Of a DNA stretch of 22,847 nt, positions 16,978 through 22,847 are shown in pieces. Below the pieces are notes generated by a model. The model was not told the DNA's origin, searched no databases, and saw only the letters and a list, made by a program, of their open reading frames with translations. Source of the DNA: SKPH01 sp051748565. GTDB taxonomy: Bacteria > Bacillota > Dethiobacteria > DTU022. Position numbers and translations under genes: made by a program. Each line of letters opens with the position of its first letter. Position 1 is the first letter of the stretch. The DNA is taken from positions 1-22,847 of the forward strand of contig JBNJHN010000027.1 in assembly GCA_051748565.1 (NCBI GenBank). Reading direction: 5' to 3'.

Positions 16978-18246
16978 TTACAGCGTCTTGCAGTCAAAAA
17001 ACCAGCGCGCCGTTTCCATCTGGCAGAGCTGCTTGCCGCCCATCCAGAGCTGGACGATCTTGATATCCCGCCAGTGTTTTTCGATATCCCAGGCCCGGTC
17101 ACTGCCGTGGCTTTCCATCAGGTTCATCGCTTTACCAAGATCTTCTACTGCGCGGTCACAGGCAAAATACTTGTAGGCGCGACCCTTGGCCACGATTTCA
17201 TCGCTCCAGCGAGAGTTGTAAAGATCGGGGCGATCAAGCATACGGGCATACTGGTAACCCAGGATGCGAATGATTTCAATATCTCTTACAATGTCGGCGA
17301 GCACCCCGGCGACAGCATCATTTTCTTTAAGCGGTTGGCCGCGGTAGCAGCTATTCTCGAAAAATTTCTGCAAAATTTCAAAGACATTCATCATTGCGCC
17401 GCTAACAAAGGCGATGCTGCCGAGGTTACCGAAAGAGATCACTTCTTTAAAATACCTGTAATCTTCCCCGGGGCCACAGACACGGTAGTGTTTCGGAACG
17501 CGCACCTGTTCAAACCAGACATCGCTATTTTTGTCGGCAGCCATGCCGGCTTTCTGGTAGGGCCCGCCCTGGGTCACCCCCGGCATGTCGGCAGGAACGA
17601 AGATAAAGGCAAAATCATTTAAATCCCCGGAGCCCCGGTTTGTGGTGCAGACAACACCGAAGAGGCTGCAGACCCCGCCACTGTTGGTTGGCCAAAGTTT
17701 GTGGCCGTTTATAATCCATTCATCACCGTCGAGAATAGCCGTAGTTTCAATCGTAGAACCCCTGGTGATTTCCATATTTTCAATATCAGCTCCACCCTGG
17801 GGTTCGGTCATGGCATTGGCGGCGAAAACGGCCTTTTCAGTATTACAGAAGAGCAGTGCAAATTCTTCACAGAGGCGGCGATTGACATGGGGTTCGTTGC
17901 AGATCATGATCAGCGGCCAGAAGGTAACACCGAAGGCAACGCCCATACCGGAATCTGCGCGAGCCACTTCTTCCATCAGGCGAAAAGAAGCAGAAGCGGT
18001 ATAGTGCGAATGGCCCAGTCCCCAGCCGCCCAAATCTTCGGGAAACAAAACCCGCTGCAGGCCCAGTTCACCCATTAGCCGGTTAAAGGCCGGTTCGATA
18101 AGGCGGTGTTCCCGCCAGTCTTCATCGTAGCGCCGGCGGTGAGGGATAACCTCTTTTTCTGCCCACTGCCGCACGATTTTGCCGAAATAGTCATCGATCG
18201 GGGCGAGGTGTTCTTTGGGGCGGGTAAAATCGTCGATCGTTCGCAT
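16978..18246 (-). CDS. Acyl-CoA dehydrogenase-like flavoprotein (copy 1), catalytic Glu replaced
   Basis: 422 aa, full-length acyl-CoA dehydrogenase fold. Seen: N-terminal helical domain with VLFPEDLGGWGLGH, the flavin/substrate motif AANAMTEPQGGADIENMEI, WIINGHKLWPTNSGG, VPADMPGVTQGG, KAGMAADKNSDVWFEQVRVP, and the C-terminal DRAWDIEKHWRDIKIVQLWMGG that corresponds to the family's RDAKIYQIYEGT block. At the position of the catalytic glutamate in MCAD/SCAD-type enzymes this protein has Met402. The alternative isovaleryl-CoA dehydrogenase-type position in helix G (near SFGNLGSIAFVSGAM) also shows no acid. FAD binding therefore looks kept, but ordinary alpha-proton abstraction does not. The ATG follows GGGAGG by about 8 bases. 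Next in the operon after the second dehydrogenase-like gene, with a 17-base gap. Confidence 0.88.
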   Translation of the reverse strand: MRTIDDFTRPKEHLAPIDDYFGKIVRQWAEKEVIPHRRRYDEDWREHRLIEPAFNRLMGELGLQRVLFPEDLGGWGLGHSHYTASASFRLMEEVARADSGMGVAFGVTFWPLIMICNEPHVNRRLCEEFALLFCNTEKAVFAANAMTEPQGGADIENMEITRGSTIETTAILDGDEWIINGHKLWPTNSGGVCSLFGVVCTTNRGSGDLNDFAFIFVPADMPGVTQGGPYQKAGMAADKNSDVWFEQVRVPKHYRVCGPGEDYRYFKEVISFGNLGSIAFVSGAMMNVFEILQKFFENSCYRGQPLKENDAVAGVLADIVRDIEIIRILGYQYARMLDRPDLYNSRWSDEIVAKGRAYKYFACDRAVEDLGKAMNLMESHGSDRAWDIEKHWRDIKIVQLWMGGKQLCQMETARWFFDCKTL

Positions 18247-18263
18247 CGGCTAAACCTCCCTTT

Positions 18264-19508
18264 TTAAAGGCTCTGGGACCTGTAAAAATAGCGTGCCAGT
18301 TCCATCTTGTTTAATTCCCAGCTGCCGAGATGCAGCTGCATCGTTTTAATATCGCGCCAGTAGCGTTCCAGGTTCCACTCGGTTGCATACCCCGCCGAAC
18401 CCATCAGCTCCATGGTCTGATTAATAGCCTTTTCAGCCGATTGGGTGACCTGCGAAACAACGCTCAAGGCTGAGATGAAAAGCTGCTCTTCATCGGCTAC
18501 CTGGTAGATATCCGGTTTGGAGAGCATAGCGGCAAGCTGATGGGAGAGCAGCCGGCTTAGCAATATTTCGTGTCCTACTTCAGCCATCAGTGAGGCTGTC
18601 AGAGGGTTTTCTTTAAAGAGGTTGCCCTTGCCCTTGATCACTCGCGTGTTACCCCAATCACTGATTATTTCAAAAGCGGCAAAAAGGCTTCCACAGCTTA
18701 CCGCTGCTATATTCAGGTAGAGCCAGGAGAGCACCCGCCGCAGGGGTTCTTCGCCGCGGAAAACCAGGTTGCCGGCCGGAACGGAAACATCAGTTAGAGT
18801 GATATCGCAATTTATACTGGCTGCCAGACCGGTTTTTAAGAACGGTTCCCCCCGGGTCAGGCCGGGGCTGTCCCCGGGAACCAGAATCAAGCCCGGTTCC
18901 TCTTCGTTTTCCAGGGCACAGAGCACACCAAAAATTCGGGCATCAAACCCCGAGTTCAAGGGGCGCATTTTTTCTCCACTGACTACCCAGCTGTCGTCTT
19001 CAAGGCGGGCTTTTGCCGGCAGACGTTTGCCCCTGAAGACTGGACCTTCCGCCGGTGCAGCTTTATCAGCAAAATCCGGCAGAACCAGCGAACCGATAAT
19101 CGGCTCATCTGCCTCACAGAAAAGAGGGGCCATCCTAAAACAGAGGTCTTTGTTTAAGTCATTTTCAAAAATAAAACTGCCGCATAAAGCAAAGGTAACC
19201 GCGAAGAGGTAACCGATTCCGGTATCGGCCCGACCAACCTGTTCCAGGGCTAAAACCAGCGTCCGCGCTACTTCCGGTTTGTTAAGGCCACCTCCGCCGC
19301 ACTGTTCGGACCAGATCATTTTCTGCAGTTCCACATCGACAAAAAGTTTCCGCATCGCCGGTTTTAAAAGTTTATTGTAATCCTCCCGGTATTCAAGTCG
19401 TTTGGAAAAAACCTCCGCATCAGCCCACCGCCGCAGTGTTTGAACTATAAGCAGGTCAGGTTCCTCTGCGCTATCCCTCAGGTACGGAAATATATCGAGA
19501 TTTTCCAT
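18264..19508 (-). CDS. Acyl-CoA dehydrogenase-like protein (copy 2), degenerate active site
   Basis: 414 aa from the ATG at 19508, which lies 7 bases after GAGGT; an in-frame GTG three codons upstream overlaps that ribosome site and is rejected. The overall acyl-CoA dehydrogenase architecture is visible: IWSEQCGGGGLNKPEVARTL, QVGRADTGIGYLFAV, WVVSGEKMRPLNSG, VPGDSPGLTRGEPFLKTGLA, and LERYWRDIKTMQLHLGSWELN. The flavin motif TEPxxGSD of the family is eroded (LPDFADKAAPAEG), and the catalytic Glu position is Leu394. It is clearly paralogous to the downstream copy but more divergent, so a heteromeric partner role, as in two-gene alpha2beta2 acyl-CoA dehydrogenases, is plausible. It is the first gene of the operon. 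Confidence 0.83.
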   Translation of the reverse strand: MENLDIFPYLRDSAEEPDLLIVQTLRRWADAEVFSKRLEYREDYNKLLKPAMRKLFVDVELQKMIWSEQCGGGGLNKPEVARTLVLALEQVGRADTGIGYLFAVTFALCGSFIFENDLNKDLCFRMAPLFCEADEPIIGSLVLPDFADKAAPAEGPVFRGKRLPAKARLEDDSWVVSGEKMRPLNSGFDARIFGVLCALENEEEPGLILVPGDSPGLTRGEPFLKTGLAASINCDITLTDVSVPAGNLVFRGEEPLRRVLSWLYLNIAAVSCGSLFAAFEIISDWGNTRVIKGKGNLFKENPLTASLMAEVGHEILLSRLLSHQLAAMLSKPDIYQVADEEQLFISALSVVSQVTQSAEKAINQTMELMGSAGYATEWNLERYWRDIKTMQLHLGSWELNKMELARYFYRSQSL

Positions 19509-19536
19509 CAAGCCCACCTCATATTCTTGAAGGGAA

Positions 19537-19542
19537 ATTATA
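19537..19542 (-). promoter_or_regulatory. Candidate -10 box for the nine-gene operon
   Basis: A perfect TATAAT reads on the - strand about 29 bases before the ATG of the first dehydrogenase-like gene. No convincing -35 hexamer is found 16-18 bases upstream, so either an activator is needed or the match is chance in AT-rich DNA. The 140-base gap 19509-19648 holds no other gene; it also contains the 8-base palindrome AGAATTCT just upstream of this box. Confidence 0.35.
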
Positions 19543-19648
19543 TTGCTAAAGAATTCTACATTCTCCGAAGACTACCTGCTCTTTGAACTAATTACCATTG
19601 CAGATTTGATAACATAAGATACTGGGGGCATTTTTTAATCTTCATTTC

Positions 19649-20332
19649 TTAGCTGCTTTCCGATTTGTCTTCCTCAGGCGATTTACTCGGCATAAGATAA
19701 AAAATGCCCATTAATATTACCACGGTAATCGGCTGGAATGCGTCTTCAAAGAGGGCCCACATAATCAGGCTGACAACCGGCAGGGCAAGAATCATCAAGT
19801 GCATCCGGACAATCTCTTTGTGAAAAGGCAGAAAGAAACGCTTTCCCGGATTCTGCCGAAAAAAGTCTTCCCAATGCGCAATCAGGGTCCCAAGAATCAT
19901 GGGCCAAAAAAGGGCAGTTAGATAGAAGACCGGGGTAAAGAAATCCGAGTTAATGAAACCGCTGGCCCCAAAAAGTTCAAGGGGTTCCATCTGTGCAAAT
20001 ACTGAAAGGAATAACCCGTAGAATGCAAACAGGTAGTTGTACATACGAAATGCGATCAGCCCTGCCAGCACGGTTAAGATAGTCATGCCGAGAAGGAAAA
20101 TGTTCGGAGAGATTCGCTCCAGAAAGGGAAGATGTTTTTCATAAAAATGCTTCTCTGAGCGGGAAAAAAGAATCATCTGGATACAGGCTGTGAGGATACA
20201 GGCCCATGCGTAAAAAAGCCCGGCCAGCCAGACGCTCCAGCAAAACTCCGGTAGTGACCACTTATATATGAGCGCAAATACCGAAGAGAGGCCAAAACCG
20301 AATATGCCGTATAGATTAAAAAACTTCTTCAA
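19649..20332 (-). CDS. Polytopic membrane protein of unknown function (possibly DUF6498-like)
   Basis: 227 aa with six or seven hydrophobic segments: about residues 7-24, 30-55, 75-97, 98-115, 130-150, 170-192 and 194-213. Short charged loops include SEKHFYEKHL and HWEDFFRQNPGKRFF, and the C-terminus is polar and acidic. No enzyme or transporter signature is visible. The size, the HWEDFF loop and the late RMHLMIL helix remind me of DUF6498 integral membrane proteins, but this is a weak impression. The start is a TTG with only AAGGA about 11 bases upstream, so the N-terminus is uncertain. It follows the Cys-rich gene by 81 bases and precedes the dehydratase operon by 140 bases, on the same strand. 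Confidence 0.7.
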   Translation of the reverse strand: MKKFFNLYGIFGFGLSSVFALIYKWSLPEFCWSVWLAGLFYAWACILTACIQMILFSRSEKHFYEKHLPFLERISPNIFLLGMTILTVLAGLIAFRMYNYLFAFYGLFLSVFAQMEPLELFGASGFINSDFFTPVFYLTALFWPMILGTLIAHWEDFFRQNPGKRFFLPFHKEIVRMHLMILALPVVSLIMWALFEDAFQPITVVILMGIFYLMPSKSPEEDKSESS

Positions 20333-20413
20333 ATTAAGATATTCCTTCCATGCGGCTGACCAGCCCGAAAACCAAAACTAAGGATATATTTATGTGAGTA
20401 TACCTGAGAATAC

Positions 20414-20695
20414 TTATTTACCCCCGGTCTCGAGGCAGAAATAAGTTTTCCCCAGATCATACTCCTTGGCCACTTCACACTTCGGGCATACACAGCCTTT
20501 AGCTTCATTGATGCACTGGCTTTTTTCATATGCACAGAACATAGTTTCAGCATGAAGCTTGTCATCATCCATAGTATCAAACAAAAGGATAATGTTACCA
20601 GGCGCCCCCATCAACTTACAGGTAAAAGTATAACTGGGGCAATTCTTGCAAAGGCACTTTTTTAGATTCTCCTTTGTTTTCGCCACTTTAGACAT
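20414..20695 (-). CDS. Small 10-cysteine protein, DUF2769-like
   Basis: 93 aa with ten cysteines at 14, 16, 19, 26, 54, 61, 68, 70, 73 and 87. Two halves repeat the pattern C-x-C-x2-C: CLCKNCPSYTFTC near the start, and CVCPKCEVAKEY...YFC near the end, separated by AETMFCAYEKSQC. This matches my memory of DUF2769 proteins of methanogens and anaerobic bacteria. No function is known; a metal site or Fe-S cluster is likely from the cysteine spacing. The ATG has an excellent ribosome site (TGGAGGTGA, about 6 bases). Two perfect palindromes sit just upstream. Confidence 0.78.
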   Translation of the reverse strand: MSKVAKTKENLKKCLCKNCPSYTFTCKLMGAPGNIILLFDTMDDDKLHAETMFCAYEKSQCINEAKGCVCPKCEVAKEYDLGKTYFCLETGGK

Positions 20696-20710
20696 GAACT
20701 CACCTCCAAT

Positions 20711-20723
20711 TTAAAAGTTTTAA
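20711..20723. promoter_or_regulatory. AT-rich palindrome upstream of the DUF2769-like gene
   Basis: TTAAAA-G-TTTTAA is a perfect 13-base palindrome with a single central base, lying directly before the ribosome site of the Cys-rich gene. Its position fits an operator or a leader hairpin, but AT-rich palindromes arise easily by chance. Confidence 0.3.
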
Positions 20724-20725
20724 TC

Positions 20726-20741
20726 CATGGTTTACACCATG
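20726..20741. promoter_or_regulatory. CATGGT-N4-ACCATG inverted repeat
   Basis: Perfect 6-bp arms around TTAC (20732-20735), 31 bases upstream of the DUF2769-like start codon and 3 bases from the TTAAAA-G-TTTTAA palindrome. The pair resembles a compact operator region. It is not followed by a U-run on the - strand, so it does not look like the terminator of the sirtuin gene. Confidence 0.35.
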
Positions 20742-20781
20742 AGATATCAAGCTGAGCAGGATGCAAAAATAAAGAATCGCT

Positions 20782-21534
20782 TTAATAAGAAATAGCTGCC
20801 AGGATCTGCCCCGCCTGTCCGTAAATCACCAGGTCGGCAATCATGTCAAAAGGTGTCGGCTCCCGGTTTATGATAACCAGGGTGGCTCCTGCATCTTTGG
20901 CCATTTCCGGGAGAAAAGCCGCCGGGTAGACTACCAGTGAAGAACCGATGCTAATAAAAAGATCGGCACTGCGGGTCCTCTGCTGAGCTTCTTCCAGGGT
21001 TCGAAGCGGCAGCTGCTGCCCAAAGGAAATAGTGGCCGGCTTAAGCAGGCCTCCGCATTGTGAGCAGTTTCCCACCGGTTTGCCCTGCTCGAGGAGTCGA
21101 AATGCTTCTTCCCAGGGATATAGCGCCTCACAGTCCAAACAACGAATTTTTCGCATTGTTCCGTGCAGCTCAAATATCTTTTCCGGACTGTTACCTGCTC
21201 TCTGGTGCAATTCATCTATATTCTGGGTAATGACAGCGCTCAGTTTGCCTCGTTTTTCCAGCTCCGCAATCGCCAGGTGAGCCGGGTTCGGCTCAGCCCT
21301 CTGAAAATCTTTCCAGCATTCCCTGTAGAAGTCCCAGTACTTGCTGCGGCTCGATGCTGATGAAATGAATTTATGGAAGCTCATTTCATTAGGGTCAAAA
21401 CGCTCCCAGATCCCCCCCGGGCTGCGAAAATCAGGCACACCTGATTCCGTACTTACCCCGGCTCCTGTAAATACTACAATATTGTTGTTGTCTTTTATCA
21501 GACCTGCCAGCTTATCTATCTTTTCTCTGTCCAT
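20782..21534 (-). CDS. cobB: Sirtuin NAD-dependent protein deacylase, class U (Sir2Tm-like)
   Basis: 250 aa, full length. NAD-binding motif FTGAGVSTESGVPDFRS (residues 22-38), ITQNIDELHQRAG (102-114), catalytic His124 in FELHGTMRK, zinc cysteines 132/135 and 157/160, SIGSSLVVYPAAFLP and INREPTPFDMIADL. The segment after FRS (PGGIWERFDP) and the SSLVVYPAAxLP plus PTPFDxIA blocks resemble Thermotoga Sir2. The Tyr/Arg pair typical of desuccinylases is not evident, so deacetylase or broad acyl activity is likely. The usual FGE near 172 is FGQ here. AAGGAGC precedes the ATG. It follows the small coiled-coil gene by 17 bases and probably shares its transcript. It removes acyl groups from lysines using NAD, often on CoA-ester-linked enzymes. 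Confidence 0.92.
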   Translation of the reverse strand: MDREKIDKLAGLIKDNNNIVVFTGAGVSTESGVPDFRSPGGIWERFDPNEMSFHKFISSASSRSKYWDFYRECWKDFQRAEPNPAHLAIAELEKRGKLSAVITQNIDELHQRAGNSPEKIFELHGTMRKIRCLDCEALYPWEEAFRLLEQGKPVGNCSQCGGLLKPATISFGQQLPLRTLEEAQQRTRSADLFISIGSSLVVYPAAFLPEMAKDAGATLVIINREPTPFDMIADLVIYGQAGQILAAISY

Positions 21535-21551
21535 AATTGCTCCTTAGAAAA

Positions 21552-21758
21552 TCATTCCTTGCCCTCTTTCGAAAGGTTCTCCATCTTTTCAATATAAAAT
21601 AAAGCCTGATACTGTAAGGTCTTAATATCTTTAATCAGCTGCTTCTTCTCAGGGCTATCGGCCATTTTCCTGGCCCGGCTTTTCAAGCCTGCAATATCTT
21701 TTGATATTTTTCTTACCTCCGTCGAGAGCTGCACTAGATCTTCGGTTGGCTCTGGCAT
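21552..21758 (-). CDS. Small coiled-coil protein (68 aa), start uncertain
   Basis: No family recognised. The 68 residues are charged and helical, with heptad-like leucine/isoleucine spacing (LVQLSTEVRKISKDIAGLKSR, then LIKDIKTLQYQALFYIEKM), so a short coiled coil is likely. The annotated ATG has only AGGGG about 9 bases upstream. A stronger site, GGAGG, stands 8 bases before a GTG at 21795 in another frame, whose ten codons end at TAA 21763-21765. If the GGGG run at the junction had one more G, the two frames would join into an 82-aa protein. It precedes the sirtuin gene by 17 bases, so a partner or regulatory role for that enzyme is possible but unsupported. Confidence 0.6.
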   Translation of the reverse strand: MPEPTEDLVQLSTEVRKISKDIAGLKSRARKMADSPEKKQLIKDIKTLQYQALFYIEKMENLSKEGKE

Positions 21759-21762
21759 TATC

Positions 21763-21795
21763 TTATCCCCTATAAAAGTTAAAACCTTTGCTCAC
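21763..21795 (-). other. Ten-codon ORF with strong ribosome site (leader peptide or frameshifted 5' end)
   Basis: On the - strand GGAGGAAATAACC leads into GTG and nine sense codons (SKGFNFYRG), then TAA, ending 4 bases before the ATG of the coiled-coil gene. It may be a translated leader that couples to the downstream start, or the true 5' end of that gene separated by a one-base loss in a G-run at about 21769-21772. Confidence 0.4.
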
Positions 21796-21908
21796 GGTTA
21801 TTTCCTCCAGGCAGATTTGGTGTGATTGGTTCGGGGAAGAGGCATTGATGATCTTGAATATACCTGCTGCAGTTAATTATGCAGTTTTGGATAATTTGGT
21901 CTTCCTAC

Positions 21909-21914
21909 ATTATA
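21909..21914 (-). promoter_or_regulatory. Candidate -10 box for the coiled-coil/sirtuin unit
   Basis: TATAAT on the - strand, 20 bases downstream of the lipoprotein stop codon and about 115 bases before the GTG at 21795. No good -35 match is seen. The same gap (21759-21933) contains CTGCA-N8-TGCAG and no other gene. Confidence 0.3.
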
Positions 21915-21933
21915 TAAATAATACCTGTGTCAT

Positions 21934-22494
21934 TTAATTCCAGTAACCTTTCCAGACAACGGTCATTCCAGTGGCTATCTCATCCTCATCTTCCGCAGTG
22001 ATAAAAAGTTCAACTTCATTTAAGCCATCGGTTTTATCGCTTACATCATATAGCATGATATAAGTATAGTCGGCTTCATCAAGGCCCCGGAATAGAGGTT
22101 CCCCCAGGATTTCTTCTATTTCATCAAAGTTCATCTCACCCAGGCGGATTCCCAGCATTTCTGAACCGGGGTGTAAATAGAGATTATTTACGATACCTTC
22201 ATCACCGGCCAGAATAAACGTGACGGCCATCGATTCGTAATAGAGTTCTTCTCCACCCGGGCCACCATGGGGGCCGATATCGTCGGGAAGACCAAAATGA
22301 TCAATTATCTCATCTTTTGTCCAACCTAAATGATCGAGTGTCGGTCCACCGGGCAAATCTTCTTCCCGCCCTTCTTCCTCCGGCTCTACCGGTTCCGGCA
22401 GGGTCGTGCCATCCGGGGTGCAGCCTGAGTTTAATATAATCAATAAAGCTATTATTAAAATAGGCAAGCACTTTATTATTTCACTTTTTTTCAC
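21934..22494 (-). CDS. Lipoprotein with two tandem LG-x-EI-x-LG-P modules
   Basis: 186 aa starting at GTG, with AAGGAGG 7 bases upstream. The N-terminus is a lipoprotein signal: Lys2-Lys3, a hydrophobic core (residues 9-21) and lipobox LNSGC with Cys25 as the predicted lipidation site. A Pro/Glu-rich linker follows. The rest holds two copies of one pattern: LGWTKDEIIDHFGLPDDIG followed by strand-like text to NNLYLHPG, and RLGEMNFDEIEEILGEPLFRG followed by YTYIMLYDV and NEVELFITA. This duplicated short module resembles the beta-lactamase-inhibitor-like/SmpA and DUF4309 type of extracytoplasmic domain. It is very acidic. Likely anchored on the outer face of the cytoplasmic membrane; ligand unknown. 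Confidence 0.78.
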   Translation of the reverse strand: MKKSEIIKCLPILIIALLIILNSGCTPDGTTLPEPVEPEEEGREEDLPGGPTLDHLGWTKDEIIDHFGLPDDIGPHGGPGGEELYYESMAVTFILAGDEGIVNNLYLHPGSEMLGIRLGEMNFDEIEEILGEPLFRGLDEADYTYIMLYDVSDKTDGLNEVELFITAEDEDEIATGMTVVWKGYWN

Positions 22495-22534
22495 CTGTTC
22501 GCCTCCTTAAGTTTCCCCTGCTAATCTGTTATTG

Positions 22535-22553
22535 AGGAGAAAGGGGTTCTCCT
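22535..22553. promoter_or_regulatory. Perfect inverted repeat in the lipoprotein leader
   Basis: AGGAGAA-AGGGG-TTCTCCT gives a 7-bp stem and 5-base loop, 41 bases upstream of the lipoprotein GTG. On the - strand transcript it would form a stable hairpin between the putative promoter and the ribosome site. There is no U-run after it. Confidence 0.35.
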
Positions 22554-22573
22554 GCAAAGTTAAATCGTGTATC

Positions 22574-22589
22574 AAGGGCTCAAGCCCTT
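22574..22589. promoter_or_regulatory. Perfect inverted repeat AAGGGC-N4-GCCCTT
   Basis: A 6-bp stem with loop TCAA (7 bp if the loop shrinks to two bases), 38 bases past the stop codon of the partial gene at the window end and 80 bases before the lipoprotein start. It could terminate the upstream gene or act in the lipoprotein leader; no U-run supports intrinsic termination. TATAAT-like boxes lie just before it on the - strand (22609-22614). Confidence 0.3.
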
Positions 22590-22627
22590 CCGTTATAATT
22601 GCTGATATATTATATTTCTTCCAATGA

Positions 22628-22847
22628 TCAAGTTGATGACTGTTTATAGGTCCTATATCCACAAGTAAGGTTTTCAAGCAGCCCCATCAGAAGAAGTTCA
22701 CTTAATGGCTGCACTTTTTTGCCGGTTATTTTTTTACCGGCAACCATCAATGAAAAAAGTATTTTAAGTTTAGGGGACATTATAGTCAGCTCAGGAAACG
22801 GAGGGTTAAGCTTACTTTTTAATGCCTCGAGCAAACCAGCCGGATCA
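22628..22847 (-). CDS. 3' end of an unrecognised gene, truncated by the window edge
   Basis: The frame is open to the last base of the window, and about 72 codons are visible before TGA at 22628-22630. The residues read DPAGLLEALKSKLNPPFPEL at the edge, then KILFSLMVAGKKITGKK, and end in CGYRTYKQSST. A TTG at 22834 is in frame but has no ribosome site, so the gene most likely starts outside the window. I recognise no domain in this fragment. Confidence 0.5.
   Translation of the reverse strand, partial: DPAGLLEALKSKLNPPFPELTIMSPKLKILFSLMVAGKKITGKKVQPLSELLLMGLLENLTCGYRTYKQSST

Noticed and set aside
16965..17102. N-terminal 46-residue extension of the helical protein
   Set aside because: It overlaps the 3' end of the upstream dehydrogenase gene, is Ser/Arg-rich, and the TTG at 16964 has a near-perfect ribosome site 7 bases before it.
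16774..17622. 282-codon + strand frame opposite the helical-protein and dehydrogenase genes
   Set aside because: Antisense shadow of the acyl-CoA dehydrogenase-like gene; its translation shows no family resemblance and it would break the operon layout.
1..22847. CRISPR arrays, tRNA/rRNA genes, insertion sequences, phage or toxin-antitoxin modules
   Set aside because: No regularly spaced direct repeats, no cloverleaf-like conserved tRNA text, and no transposase, integrase or recognisable toxin sequence was seen on either strand.

Overview
The window looks like chromosomal DNA of an anaerobic bacterium, most likely a Clostridia-like Firmicute. The grounds are strong AAGGAGG-type ribosome sites, frequent GTG and TTG starts, a Firmicute-style lipoprotein signal, and anaerobic CoA-ester and iron-sulfur enzymes of the 2-hydroxyacyl-CoA dehydratase / benzoyl-CoA reductase type. 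This placement is an inference; no rRNA or other phylogenetic marker is present. The first 19.5 kb is moderately GC-rich by eye, and the last 3.3 kb is visibly more AT-rich.

Region 1 (61-9771, + strand) is a complete recC-recB-recD operon. The genes are translationally coupled (4-bp and 8-bp overlaps) and encode the three subunits of exodeoxyribonuclease V (RecBCD), the dsDNA-end resection and recombination machine. The Walker, DEFQD and nuclease motifs look intact.

Region 2 (9827-19508, - strand, convergent with recD) is the most interesting part: nine tightly packed genes that read as one operon. In order of transcription they are: two acyl-CoA dehydrogenase-like flavoproteins that both lack the usual catalytic glutamate; an uncharacterised 514-aa all-helical protein; two HgdA/HgdB (BcrB/BcrC)-like 2-hydroxyacyl-CoA dehydratase subunits; two non-identical ASKHA ATPase activators (HgdC/BcrA/BcrD type); a stand-alone protein resembling the middle domain of acetyl-CoA synthase (AcsB/CdhC), which stops in a short Cys motif just where the A-cluster domain would begin; and a CooC/AcsF-type ATPase with the metal-binding Cys-Tyr-Cys motif. 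My working hypothesis is an ATP-driven low-potential acyl-CoA reductase or dehydratase that has recruited a CoA-binding module and a nickel-type maturation ATPase from carbon monoxide dehydrogenase/acetyl-CoA synthase biology. The substrate cannot be read from the sequence.

Region 3 (19649-22847, - strand) holds smaller, mostly independent genes: a polytopic membrane protein, a 10-cysteine DUF2769-like protein, a class-U sirtuin, a small coiled-coil protein with a possible frameshifted or alternative start, a lipoprotein with two repeated modules, and the 3' end of an unrecognised gene cut by the window edge. Several perfect inverted repeats lie in the intergenic gaps here. No stretch over 300 bases lacks a gene. 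I saw no tRNA, rRNA, CRISPR array, insertion sequence or phage gene.
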